The translations under genes and the position numbers were made by a program. A model generated the notes under the pieces. That model saw nothing but the letters and a program-made list of their open reading frames with translations, was not told where the DNA came from and searched no databases. From Aeromonas simiae (GTDB taxonomy: Bacteria > Pseudomonadota > Gammaproteobacteria > Enterobacterales > Aeromonadaceae), in contig NZ_CDBY01000023.1 in the NCBI RefSeq assembly GCF_000820125.1, positions 1-64,000 of the forward strand: 64,000 nt of DNA, in the 5' to 3' direction. Below, piece after piece: positions 1-8,013 of the stretch; position 1 is the stretch's first letter, and each line of letters begins with the position of its first letter.

Positions 1-569
<569 letters not shown>

Positions 570-657
570 GGCGTTGTTGCCCAAATCGATGCAGCTTGAA
601 TGGAACTAACTGAGGACTTGGTGATCTGATCACCACCATCTCCTTCAAGTCTGCATC

Positions 658-1575
658 ATGAGCACGTCGCTTCACCCCATCACCAACTGGCCTACATACA
701 ACAAATCTTTGATTAACCGTGGTTCACTCACCTTCTGGGTTGATGCCGAGGCCATGAACAACTGGTTTCACCACGGCCATCATGGGCGGCGGGGCCGCAG
801 CCAACTATACACTGACCAGACCATCTGCACCTTCCTGATGCTCAAGGGGATTTTCAACCTCACTCTGCGGGCCACCCAGGGACTACTCGACTCCCTGTTC
901 GAGTTGATGAACGTACCGCTTTGTGCCCCCGATTACAGCTGTGTCAGCAAGCGAGCACGCACGGTGGCGGTGGCTTATCGACAGCCCTCTAAGGGGCGCA
1001 TCACTGACTTGGTTATCGATTCGACGGGCCTGAAGGTATTTGGTGAAGGCGAGTGGAAGGTCAGAAAACACGGCGCCGAGAAGCGGCGAGTGTGGCGCAA
1101 GTTGCATCTGGCGGTAGACCCGGTGACCCACGATATCGTGGCGGCGGAAGTCTCGCTGGAAAATGTCCATGATGCCGAGGTGTTGCCGACCTTGCTCAAC
1201 CCACTGCGGCGCAAGCTGGGACGTGTTTATGCGGATGGCGCCTATGACAGCAAAGCCAGCCATCAGCTAATCTCGCGCAAAGGGGCGACAGCCTGTATCC
1301 CGCCTCGCAAGAACGCTGGGCTATGGGAAAAAGGACATCCAAGAAATGAGGCTGTGCTGGTGATGCGCAAGGAAGGGCTGGCGCACTGGAAGAAGATATC
1401 GGGGTATCACCGTCGCTCGCTGGCGGAAACGGCGATGTATCGGTTCAAGCAGTTGCTGGCGGGGAGAATCAGTCTGCGTAACTACAATGGCCAAGTGGGA
1501 GAAGTCATGGCGTATGTCAGTGCCATAAACAAACTGAATACCCTTGGTCTGCCTGTCAGAAAGCCCCGAGTGTAA
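658..1575 (+). CDS. IS5-family (IS903 subgroup) DDE transposase
   Basis: The 305-residue protein has the full catalytic triad in IS5-type context: D121 (VIDSTG), D193 (YADGAYD) and E257 (RRSLAETAMYRFKQL). Length and motifs fit the IS903 subgroup. The gene starts 88 bp inside the left terminal repeat and appears intact. The inner IS21-family element lies 17 bp after its stop codon, so it did not break the gene, but it displaced the right terminal repeat by 2.6 kb. Transposition of the composite would now have to carry the inner element. Confidence 0.92.
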   Translation: MSTSLHPITNWPTYNKSLINRGSLTFWVDAEAMNNWFHHGHHGRRGRSQLYTDQTICTFLMLKGIFNLTLRATQGLLDSLFELMNVPLCAPDYSCVSKRARTVAVAYRQPSKGRITDLVIDSTGLKVFGEGEWKVRKHGAEKRRVWRKLHLAVDPVTHDIVAAEVSLENVHDAEVLPTLLNPLRRKLGRVYADGAYDSKASHQLISRKGATACIPPRKNAGLWEKGHPRNEAVLVMRKEGLAHWKKISGYHRRSLAETAMYRFKQLLAGRISLRNYNGQVGEVMAYVSAINKLNTLGLPVRKPRV

Positions 1576-1587
1576 CGGTCACTTGGG

Positions 1588-1592
1588 GCTGG
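1588..1592. repeat. 5-bp target duplication, left copy (GCTGG)
   Basis: Identical to 4206-4210 on the other side of the inner IS21-family element. Confidence 0.8.
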
Positions 1593-1760
1593 TGCATATT
1601 CCGGCCGATCATGAACACCAATTCCGATTCAACGTGAACACCATTTCCGGACCAATGTGAACGCTCATTCCGGTTCAACCTGAACACTTCGCCCCTCCTT
1701 TCCGGAAACAGTGTTCAACATCCCGGAATCACTGTTCACATTCACCGGAATCATCCTTAA
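1593..1760. repeat. IS21 left-end multiple repeats
   Basis: Copies of a motif of the form ATTCCGG...TGAACA occur at about 1597, 1620, 1647 and 1670, and two copies in the opposite orientation (TGTTCA...CCGGAAT) at about 1712-1752. In IS21 elements such end repeats bind the IstA transposase. Confidence 0.75.
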
Positions 1761-1813
1761 CGCATTGATTTAAAAACCTTTGATACGCTCTCCCTTTTGC
1801 CAGGGAAGAGCCT

Positions 1814-3355
1814 ATGTCTGCCAAGAGGATTGCAATGCGTAAAATTCGTGAAGTGCTGCGACTGCGGCTGGAAGCTGACCTCTCTGTTCGCCAAATCAGT
1901 ATCTGTACCAAGGTCAGTGTCGGCTCCATCCAGAAACTCCTCAAAAGTGCCCAGGCGCTCGGCCTTACCTGGCCCTTACCTACCGAGCTTGATGATGGCC
2001 GACTGGCTGCCCTGTTCTATCCGCAGGCCGATACCACCATCTCGGCCCGCCATGTTGTGCCGGATTGGCCCTCTGTCCATCAGGAGCTCAAGCGCAAGGG
2101 GGTCTCCAAACAGCTGCTCTGGGAGGAGTACACCCAGCGCTATCCCAATAGCTGTTACAGCTACTCCCAGTTCTGTGACCGTTACAAGTCCTGGTGTCAG
2201 TTGCAAAAGCGCTCCATGCGCCAGATCCACAAGGCGGGGGAAAAGCTCTTTATCGACTACTGCGGGCCCACGGTGCCCATCGCCTCGCCCTCCACGGGTG
2301 AGGTCCGTCAGGCACAAGTCTTTGTCGCCGTGCTCGGTGCGTCCAACTACACCTTTGCCGAGGCCACCTGGTCCCAGTCACTGCCGGACTGGCTGCAAAG
2401 CCATGTCCGTGCCTTTGAGTTTTTCGGCGGGACACCGGTACTGCTGATCCCCGACAACCTCAAGAGCGGTGTCAGCAAGGCTTGCCGATACGATCCCGAG
2501 CTCAACCCCAGCTACCAGCAGTTGGCCGAGCACTATCAGGTGGCGGTGATGCCAGCTCGCCCTTACAAGCCTAAGGACAAAGCCAAGGCCGAGGTGGGTG
2601 TGCAGATCGTCGAGCGCTGGATCCTGGCCCGTCTACGCCATCAGACCTTCTTCTCGCTTGCCGAGCTAAACCAGTGCATCCGGGCTTTGTTGAATGAGCT
2701 CAACGAGCGCCCGTTCAAGCAGCTGCCCGGTAACCGACGCGAGGCGTTTGAGCAGTTGGACCGCCCGGCACTGGGGTCACTACCGGTGCATCCCTATCGC
2801 TATGTCGCCATCAAAACGGTCAAGGTCAACATCGACTATCACGTCAGCTATGAGCAGCACCATTACTCGGTGCCGCACCAGTATGTGGGTCAGCAACTGG
2901 AGCTCCATGCGGGCGATACCCTGCTTCAGGTCTATCACCAGCAACAGCTGGTCGCGAGCCATCCGCGTAAAACCATCCCGGGGATGAGCACACTCCCTGA
3001 GCACATGCCGGAACGTCACAGCAAGCAGCAACGCTGGACGCCAGGGCGTCTTAAGCAGTGGGCTGCCGACATCGGACCGGGCACCTTGTGCTGGGTTAGC
3101 GAACGGCTGGCAGAGAAAGCCCATGCCGAGCAGGCATACCGACTCTGCCTGGGACTGCTGAGTCTTAGCCGGGAGTATCCGCCATCACGAGTCGAAGCCT
3201 GTTGCCAGCTGGCCAACCGGGAAGGACTGGTGCGGCTCAAGCAGCTCAAGTCGGTGCTGACCAGTGGCCGCGACCAACTGTCCGCAAGTCCGCTCAGTTA
3301 TCCAGAACTGCCGCAAGAGCACGAGAACATCCGCGGCCCCCAGAGCTTCCACTAA
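1814..3355 (+). CDS. istA: IS21-family transposase IstA
   Basis: The 513-residue transposase has an N-terminal helix-turn-helix (about residues 5-45), then a DDE core: D148 (LFIDYCGP), D214 (LIPDNLKS) and E260 (KDKAKAEVGV). A beta-rich C-terminal domain with the YEQHHYSVP motif typical of IstA follows. It cuts and joins the element's ends together with IstB encoded 14 bp downstream. The start at 1814 opens with MSAKRIAMRKI. A second ATG at 1835 is possible. No frameshift is visible. Confidence 0.93.
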   Translation: MSAKRIAMRKIREVLRLRLEADLSVRQISICTKVSVGSIQKLLKSAQALGLTWPLPTELDDGRLAALFYPQADTTISARHVVPDWPSVHQELKRKGVSKQLLWEEYTQRYPNSCYSYSQFCDRYKSWCQLQKRSMRQIHKAGEKLFIDYCGPTVPIASPSTGEVRQAQVFVAVLGASNYTFAEATWSQSLPDWLQSHVRAFEFFGGTPVLLIPDNLKSGVSKACRYDPELNPSYQQLAEHYQVAVMPARPYKPKDKAKAEVGVQIVERWILARLRHQTFFSLAELNQCIRALLNELNERPFKQLPGNRREAFEQLDRPALGSLPVHPYRYVAIKTVKVNIDYHVSYEQHHYSVPHQYVGQQLELHAGDTLLQVYHQQQLVASHPRKTIPGMSTLPEHMPERHSKQQRWTPGRLKQWAADIGPGTLCWVSERLAEKAHAEQAYRLCLGLLSLSREYPPSRVEACCQLANREGLVRLKQLKSVLTSGRDQLSASPLSYPELPQEHENIRGPQSFH

Positions 3356-3369
3356 AGAGGATACGTCCC

Positions 3370-4125
3370 ATGACCCAACAAACGCTGACCCGCTTGAGAC
3401 ACCTGAAACTGACCGGCATGGCGGATGCCGTGCAACAACAACTGGAACAGGCAAGTACCTACGAAGGGCTGCCCTTCATCGAGCGGCTAAGCCTGCTGGT
3501 CGAACACGAACAACTGAGCCGGGAGCAGCGTAAACAAGCTCGGCTGGTCAAGCAGGCGAGGCTCAAACTCCAGGCCACGGTGCAAGAGGTGGACTACCAG
3601 TCTGCACGCAACCTGGAGCGGTCACAGGTGGCAAACCTGGCCCAAGGAGAGTGGCTGCGCCGGGGCCAGAACCTGCTCATTACCGGCCCCTGTGGCTGCG
3701 GAAAAACCTACCTAGCCTGTGCGCTGGGCTACCAAGCCTGTCAGCAGGGGCACAGCACTCGTTACTACCGGCTGCCGCGTCTGCTACTTGAGCTGAGCCA
3801 GGCCAAGGTAGATGGCAGTTACGCCAGACTGCTGGGTCAACTGGCAAGGATAGAGCTGCTGATCCTGGATGACTGGGGACTGGAAGCGGTGAATGCCGAG
3901 CAGCGCAACGCCCTGCTGGAGATCATGGATGATCGGTACGGGAAATACTCGACGGTCGTGGTCAGTCAGCTGCCAACGGAAGAGTGGTACGCGAGCTTGG
4001 GGGACAACACTCTGGCAGATGCGATCCTGGACCGGCTGATGCACAACGCTCACCGGCTGTCACTGAAGGGAGAATCGATGAGAAAGAGGAGAAGTGAGTT
4101 GACCCAATCTGAACACTCGAGTTAG
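3370..4125 (+). CDS. istB: IS21-family helper ATPase IstB (inner element)
   Basis: The 251-residue AAA+ ATPase has a Walker A motif GPCGCGKT (106-113) and a Walker B motif LLILDDWG (163-170). The frame stays open upstream to 3202 inside istA. The ATG at 3370 is chosen because AAGAGG lies just before it and MTQQTLTRLRHLKL is a normal IstB start. It forms a two-gene operon with istA. It differs clearly in sequence from the partial IstB at 1-567, so the two IS21-type elements are not copies of each other. Confidence 0.92.
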   Translation: MTQQTLTRLRHLKLTGMADAVQQQLEQASTYEGLPFIERLSLLVEHEQLSREQRKQARLVKQARLKLQATVQEVDYQSARNLERSQVANLAQGEWLRRGQNLLITGPCGCGKTYLACALGYQACQQGHSTRYYRLPRLLLELSQAKVDGSYARLLGQLARIELLILDDWGLEAVNAEQRNALLEIMDDRYGKYSTVVVSQLPTEEWYASLGDNTLADAILDRLMHNAHRLSLKGESMRKRRSELTQSEHSS

Positions 4126-4159
4126 AAACGGGGTGACGTGAGCGCGTTAAGGATCAGGG

Positions 4160-4205
4160 TGTTCACGTTGGCCGGAATGGCTGTTCAACTTCGCCGGAAT
4201 ACGCA
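4160..4205. repeat. IS21 right-end repeats of the inner element
   Basis: Two 19-bp direct copies, TGTTCACGTTGGCCGGAAT (4160-4178) and TGTTCAACTTCGCCGGAAT (4182-4200), mirror the left-end repeats. The terminus is ACGCA at 4201-4205. Confidence 0.8.
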
Positions 4206-4210
4206 GCTGG
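4206..4210. repeat. 5-bp target duplication, right copy (GCTGG)
   Basis: Matches 1588-1592. The IS903-type sequence resumes at 4211. Confidence 0.8.
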
Positions 4211-4249
4211 GGCAGTTGTGGCTTGATGGTTGATTTGGGAAACAGCGCC

Positions 4250-4258
4250 CAATTAACC
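4250..4258. repeat. 9-bp target duplication, right copy (CAATTAACC)
   Basis: Matches 561-569 and marks the right border of the IS903-type element. Confidence 0.9.
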
Positions 4259-4330
4259 CCATGTCCGGGTGGATCACTTTTCAATCGGCGAAATTAGCCA
4301 GAGTGGATCAGTTTTCGGTCGGCGTTGACA
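4259..4330 (+). mobile_element. Right end of the outer, older IS21-family element
   Basis: Two 22-bp near-identical direct repeats of the form GTGGATCA...TCGGCG lie at 4269-4290 and 4303-4324, and the sequence ends GTTGACA at about 4330. This is the terminal design of IS21-type elements that use GTGGATCA repeats. It belongs with the partial istB at 1-567, so the outer element spans the window's left edge to 4330. Its left end and target duplication are outside the window. Confidence 0.75.
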
Positions 4331-4437
4331 TGAAATCTCCAGAAAGTAATACGGGGAGATTATGCTCCTGAAAATAGTAGTCTTAAGCTCAATTCGGTGG
4401 CAGCGTGGGTATTCATTCTGTAATGGACGGTGTAACG

Positions 4438-4779
4438 ATGAACGAGAAAGAACAGTTGGCGAACATTAACAAGGCTCTTAAGGATGCGTTTGGCAAAGAG
4501 GCAAATGCTTTCACTGTGGAGTTGAAGTCCATCCCTGAGATAGGAGCTGTCGGTATTGCTTACATCCATGGCGAGAAAGATTTCTATCTGCTGTTCTCCC
4601 ATGGATCGGATGTTTATGAAAGGCACGATGGCTTTTCTTCCAAGCTGCATTTGGAGTTGCTAGACATTGCCAAGTTCCTGACTGTTGAGCTGCGGAAACT
4701 CGTTGTACCTCTTCAAGACTGCTCGACACTTTGGGACGGGGCATGTTCGTTCAAGTTCAAGTCATTTGTCTGCTTTTGA
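4438..4779 (+). CDS. Small protein of unknown function next to the IS nest
   Basis: I do not recognise this protein of about 113 residues. It has no signal peptide or membrane segment and looks like a compact mixed alpha/beta cytoplasmic protein. It has a helical start (NEKEQLANINKALKDAF), a central beta region (GAVGIAYIHGEKDFYLLF) and an aromatic C-terminus (SFKFKSFVCF). ATGs at 4405, 4423 and 4438 are in frame. 4438 is chosen because GGA precedes it and the alternatives lack a site. It has its own terminator at 4800. Base composition is less GC-rich than the flanking core genes, suggesting acquisition. The size would fit an immunity or antitoxin-like protein, but nothing specific supports that. 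Confidence 0.6.
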   Translation: MNEKEQLANINKALKDAFGKEANAFTVELKSIPEIGAVGIAYIHGEKDFYLLFSHGSDVYERHDGFSSKLHLELLDIAKFLTVELRKLVVPLQDCSTLWDGACSFKFKSFVCF

Positions 4780-4799
4780 TACCGATAACTTATAGCCCA

Positions 4800-4822
4800 G
4801 GGGCCTTTTGGCCCCTTTGTCC
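4800..4822 (+). terminator. Terminator after the 4438 gene
   Basis: The hairpin GGGGCC-TTTT-GGCCCC is followed by TTTGTCC. Confidence 0.65.
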
Positions 4823-5025
4823 TGTCTGCACCCGCTATTGCGCATAATATATATTATGTTAAATGACGTGTAATTCTTCCCAAGACAATGCGTCTCCATG
4901 TCTTAGCGCTGGCGCTTCTGTTCAATTTTCCCCGCTGTATCGCCCCCTCTTGCTTGCAGACATTATCCATCAAGGTGAACGGTGTATAATGGCTGCATCT
5001 CCCGCCATCGTATGGATAAGAATAA

Positions 5026-7002
5026 GTGGCTGAATTAACGTTAGAAGAACTCAAGCCTGCCTTCTCACCAGAACAATTTTGCTCGCTTTCACAGTGTGAA
5101 CCGCTCTCTTTTGCTGACTTGCAGCCCAGAGCCATCTCTGGCATCCATCGTCTGGCGAACTTCAGCGGTGATAGCCCCGTCATGCTGCTCAACGGCTTCC
5201 CTGGCGTCGATTACGAAGAAGCCTGCCGCCTACTGATTGAAGATGCCAAGGGTCAGGATGCCGATCTGTTTGACCTCTGCTTCACCGAAAATCTCAACAA
5301 TCCGTTCAAGCCCATCTGGCTGCAACTACAGCCTGGCTCTGGATTCGAGTTCTGTGACATGGTGGCCGAGCTACTGAAACTGGCCAACCATCATCTGGAT
5401 GCAGAGCGTCTCGTCACCCGCATCATGCGCAAGCAAAATGATGATCCCAAGATTGGCGACTTCCTCTCTGACTTAACGGCCCACGTCGCGCTGGGGCTGC
5501 AATTCCAGCATCCGGTGCTGATCAACCTGCTCATCCACCATGAAGACAAACAGGCGCCGGTTATCTTCGGTCGAGATCTCAACTGGGACACCCTGTTTGG
5601 CTCCATCAACTACCAGACTGAGCAAGGTTCTGTGTACGCCAACCATCACCTGCTCGAGCCCGGTTTGGTGCGTGAGGCCAACGGTGGCTACCTCATCTTG
5701 CCCTTAGATGAGTTGCTCGATCAGCCCCACCTCTGGTTCAAGCTCAAAAATGCTATGCAAACCGGCCTGCTGGACTGGAACGCCTATCAAGAAGGGAAAA
5801 CCCTCACCCCTTTCTTCTCACCCGAACCGACGCCGGTGCGGCTCAAGTTGATCCTGGTAGGCGATCGCCTCGATGTAGCCGAATTCCAAATCCTGGATCG
5901 CGACATGAGCGAGCGGATTTTCCTGCGGGCCGAACTGGTTTCTGAGGTCAATGTGGCCGAGCAGCTGGAGGACTTTACCCGCTATCTGGCGGGCTTGATG
6001 AATCGCTGGGAGTTGCTCGATTTTAACGCCTCAGCGGTAGCGGCACTCTGTCGTCACGCCTCCCGCCTGTGTGATCACCAGGAGTGGCTCTCGCTGGCCG
6101 AGGTGCAGCTCAGTGCCCTGATGCGCCTTGCCGACAGCGTGGCGCGTGATGCTAATGCCGACATCATCACCGCCGAGCATATCCATGAAGCGTTGAACGA
6201 ACAGGATTTTCGCCTCAACTACCTAGTCGAGCAGTCAGATCTCGGTGTCATCGATGGCCAGATCCTGCTGCAAAGCGACGGTGAAGAGATTGGCCAGATC
6301 AACGGCCTTTCGGTGATCCAGGTGGCCGGCCACCCCTATGACTTCGGTGAGCCGGTACGACTGACCGCCACCGTGCATCTGGGAGACGGTGATGTGGCCG
6401 ACATCGAGCGCAAAGCCGAGCTCGCAGGTCATATCCATGCCAAGGCGATGATGATCATTCACGGTTATCTCTCCAATAAATTTGGCGCCGAAAACCCCTC
6501 GCCGCTCTCGGCCAATCTGGTGTTCGAGCAGTCTTATCATGAGATTGACGGTGACAGCGCCTCCCTGACCGGTCTGTGTGCCCTGCTCTCTGCCCTCGCC
6601 CGCCAACCCATCTATCAGCATTTTGCGGTCACCGGCGCGGTCGATCAGTTCGGTAACGTGCAGCCGGTGGGCGGCGTCAACGAGAAGATCGAGGGCTTTT
6701 TCCGGGTCTGCAAGATCCATGGCCTGACCGGGAAACAAGGGATCATCCTGCCCGCCACCAACCGCCTGCAGCTCAATCTCTCCGACGAGGTGCTAGAGGC
6801 CGTGCAGCAAGGGCTGTTCCATATCCATCCGGTCAGCCATGTGGAAGAAGCGATCGAGCTGCTGACCGGTTGCGTGGCCGGTGAGCCGGATATCGAAGAC
6901 ACCCTGTTTGGGCGGATCCAGGCCCGTCTTGACGAGCTCAATGGCACATTGCCTAAGCGCGGAGTGCTTCGCACCCTGCTGGGAAGGATTTTCAGCCTGT
7001 AA
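5026..7002 (+). CDS. lonH: Lon-type (S16) protease homologue, LonH/YcbZ family
   Basis: The 658-residue protein ends in a Lon-type protease domain with the Ser-Lys dyad S511 (DGDSAS) and K554 (GGVNEKIEG). They are 43 residues apart, as in Lon. The N-terminal half is the weakly conserved ATPase-like region of this subfamily. Where a P-loop would be it reads LLNGFPGVDYEEA, lacking the GK(S/T) signature, so ATP use is doubtful. It is adjacent to fabA, as E. coli ycbZ is. The start is GTG at 5026 with GGATAAG upstream, giving MAELTLEEL. E. coli YcbZ is about 586 residues, so this copy is longer. The physiological substrate is unknown. Confidence 0.85.
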   Translation: MAELTLEELKPAFSPEQFCSLSQCEPLSFADLQPRAISGIHRLANFSGDSPVMLLNGFPGVDYEEACRLLIEDAKGQDADLFDLCFTENLNNPFKPIWLQLQPGSGFEFCDMVAELLKLANHHLDAERLVTRIMRKQNDDPKIGDFLSDLTAHVALGLQFQHPVLINLLIHHEDKQAPVIFGRDLNWDTLFGSINYQTEQGSVYANHHLLEPGLVREANGGYLILPLDELLDQPHLWFKLKNAMQTGLLDWNAYQEGKTLTPFFSPEPTPVRLKLILVGDRLDVAEFQILDRDMSERIFLRAELVSEVNVAEQLEDFTRYLAGLMNRWELLDFNASAVAALCRHASRLCDHQEWLSLAEVQLSALMRLADSVARDANADIITAEHIHEALNEQDFRLNYLVEQSDLGVIDGQILLQSDGEEIGQINGLSVIQVAGHPYDFGEPVRLTATVHLGDGDVADIERKAELAGHIHAKAMMIIHGYLSNKFGAENPSPLSANLVFEQSYHEIDGDSASLTGLCALLSALARQPIYQHFAVTGAVDQFGNVQPVGGVNEKIEGFFRVCKIHGLTGKQGIILPATNRLQLNLSDEVLEAVQQGLFHIHPVSHVEEAIELLTGCVAGEPDIEDTLFGRIQARLDELNGTLPKRGVLRTLLGRIFSL

Positions 7003-7004
7003 AT

Positions 7005-7021
7005 GAGTGATCGGAGTTGTT
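7005..7021 (+). promoter_or_regulatory. Candidate FadR site upstream of fabA
   Basis: GAGTGATCGGAGTTGTT resembles the FadR operator, in particular the imperfect one I recall at E. coli fabA. FadR there activates fabA when no long-chain acyl-CoA is present. It begins 2 bp after the lonH stop codon. Confidence 0.6.
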
Positions 7022-7022
7022 T

Positions 7023-7040
7023 AGCGAACAACTGTACGCT
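7023..7040 (+). promoter_or_regulatory. Candidate FabR operator upstream of fabA
   Basis: AGCGAACAACTGTACGCT is an 18-bp near-palindrome of the AGCGTACA/TGTACGCT type bound by FabR, the repressor of unsaturated fatty-acid synthesis genes. It sits 1 bp downstream of the candidate FadR site, the same order as I recall at E. coli fabA. Confidence 0.65.
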
Positions 7041-7083
7041 AGATTGGCCCTGCATTGAGTTATCCAACGAGAAGGATTGATCC

Positions 7084-7638
7084 GTGACCGAAAACATGAC
7101 CGCTCCCCGCCCCTCCCTCTGTGAGCAAGGCAAGCAGAGCTTTACCCGCGACGAACTGCTCGCGTGCAGCCGCGGCGAGCTGTTTGGTGAGGGTAACAGC
7201 CAGCTTCCTGCCCCTAACATGCTGATGATGGATCGCATCGTGACCATCACTGATGACGGCGGTGAGCATGGTAAGGGAGAGATCCTGGCCGAGTTGGACA
7301 TTACCCCCGACCTCTGGTTTTTTGACTGCCACTTCCCTGGCGATCCGGTGATGCCGGGCTGCCTGGGGCTGGATGCCATGTGGCAGCTGGTTGGCTTCTT
7401 CCTGGGTTGGAAGGGTGGCCCCGGCAAGGGCCGGGCTCTGGGGGTGGGTGAAGTGAAGTTCACCGGGCAGATCCTGCCGACCGCCAAGAAGGTCACTTAC
7501 AAGATCACCATGAAGCGGGTCATCAACCGCAAGCTGGTGATGGGCATTGCCGATGGCGTGGTCGAAGTGGATGGCCGTCCCATTTACTCTGCCACCGACC
7601 TGAAGGTGGGCCTGTTCAAGGACACCAGCAGTTTCTAA
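7084..7638 (+). CDS. fabA: 3-hydroxydecanoyl-ACP dehydratase/isomerase FabA
   Basis: FabA dehydrates (3R)-hydroxydecanoyl-ACP and isomerises trans-2- to cis-3-decenoyl-ACP, the branch point to unsaturated fatty acids. The catalytic pair is H83 ([11 protein letters not shown]) and D97 (LGLDAMWQ), 14 residues apart as in E. coli H70/D84. The start is GTG at 7084 with AAGGA 8 bp upstream. It adds about 12 residues compared with E. coli (172 aa), and an in-frame ATG at 7096 is the alternative. Candidate FadR and FabR sites precede it. The partner enzyme FabB is encoded at 42084-43295. Confidence 0.97.
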   Translation: MTENMTAPRPSLCEQGKQSFTRDELLACSRGELFGEGNSQLPAPNMLMMDRIVTITDDGGEHGKGEILAELDITPDLWFFDCHFPGDPVMPGCLGLDAMWQLVGFFLGWKGGPGKGRALGVGEVKFTGQILPTAKKVTYKITMKRVINRKLVMGIADGVVEVDGRPIYSATDLKVGLFKDTSSF

Positions 7639-7655
7639 GCTCGAGTGCAATGATC

Positions 7656-7676
7656 AAGGGGCCCGCTGGGCCCCTT
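7656..7676 (+). terminator. fabA terminator
   Basis: The perfect hairpin AAGGGGCCC-GCT-GGGCCCCTT is followed by GTCGTTG. The U-tract is weak, but the placement is right for fabA. Confidence 0.7.
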
Positions 7677-7889
7677 GTCGTTGTAACTGGCTACTTCATG
7701 AAGAGGCCTGAGCCCCGCCCTTCCATGGCGTCGCGCCATCCTCCCAGCCACTGGCCTCTCGCATCGAGGCATTGATACGGACACGACTCCCTGTTTTTGC
7801 CGGTGACCCCGGCTTGATACCCACGAGCTCGAGCTCTATCCAGACGGTCTCGTTTCTGTCTCTTCATCCTGTTGACCCTCTCATCGTGG

Positions 7890-7924
7890 AAAAAAAAGTC
7901 GACCGCTTTTTAACCGGTCGACTT
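7890..7924 (-). terminator. Terminator of the DUF3466 gene / rlmL operon
   Basis: The stem AAGTCGACCG/CGGTCGACTT (7896-7905 with 7915-7924) is followed, on the minus strand, by a run of eight T. It lies about 90 bp beyond the stop codon at 8014. I see no gene in the rest of 7677-8013. Confidence 0.8.
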
Positions 7925-8013
7925 CCATCATTATCCCAATCATCTGGCAGGGTCAAATCCATTCTTCCTCATCATGGGTCTTGATGACCCAAGATGTTGA
8001 AGTGGATTAACTT

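Larger units (their letters stand above)
1593..4205 (+). mobile_element. Complete IS21-family insertion sequence (istA-istB), innermost of the nest
   Basis: The 2613-bp element begins TGCATATTCCGGC at 1593 and ends, read on the minus strand, TGCGTATTCCGGC at 4205. The TG...CA termini and several internal end repeats are typical of IS21. It carries istA and istB in the standard order and is flanked by GCTGG on both sides. It lies inside the IS903-type element, so it is the most recent of the three insertions. Both genes look intact, so it may be active. Confidence 0.92.
570..4249 (+). mobile_element. IS5-family (IS903-type) insertion sequence, split by an inner IS21-family element
   Basis: The left end GGCGTTGTTGCCCAAATC (570-587) is an imperfect inverted match to the right end GATTTGGGAAACAGCGCC (4232-4249). 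Removing the inner element and one copy of its 5-bp duplication leaves about 1062 bp, the size expected for an IS903-type element. It inserted at the very end of the istB gene of an older IS21-family element. Its right 39 bp were separated from its transposase gene by the later insertion of the inner IS21-family element. Confidence 0.88.
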
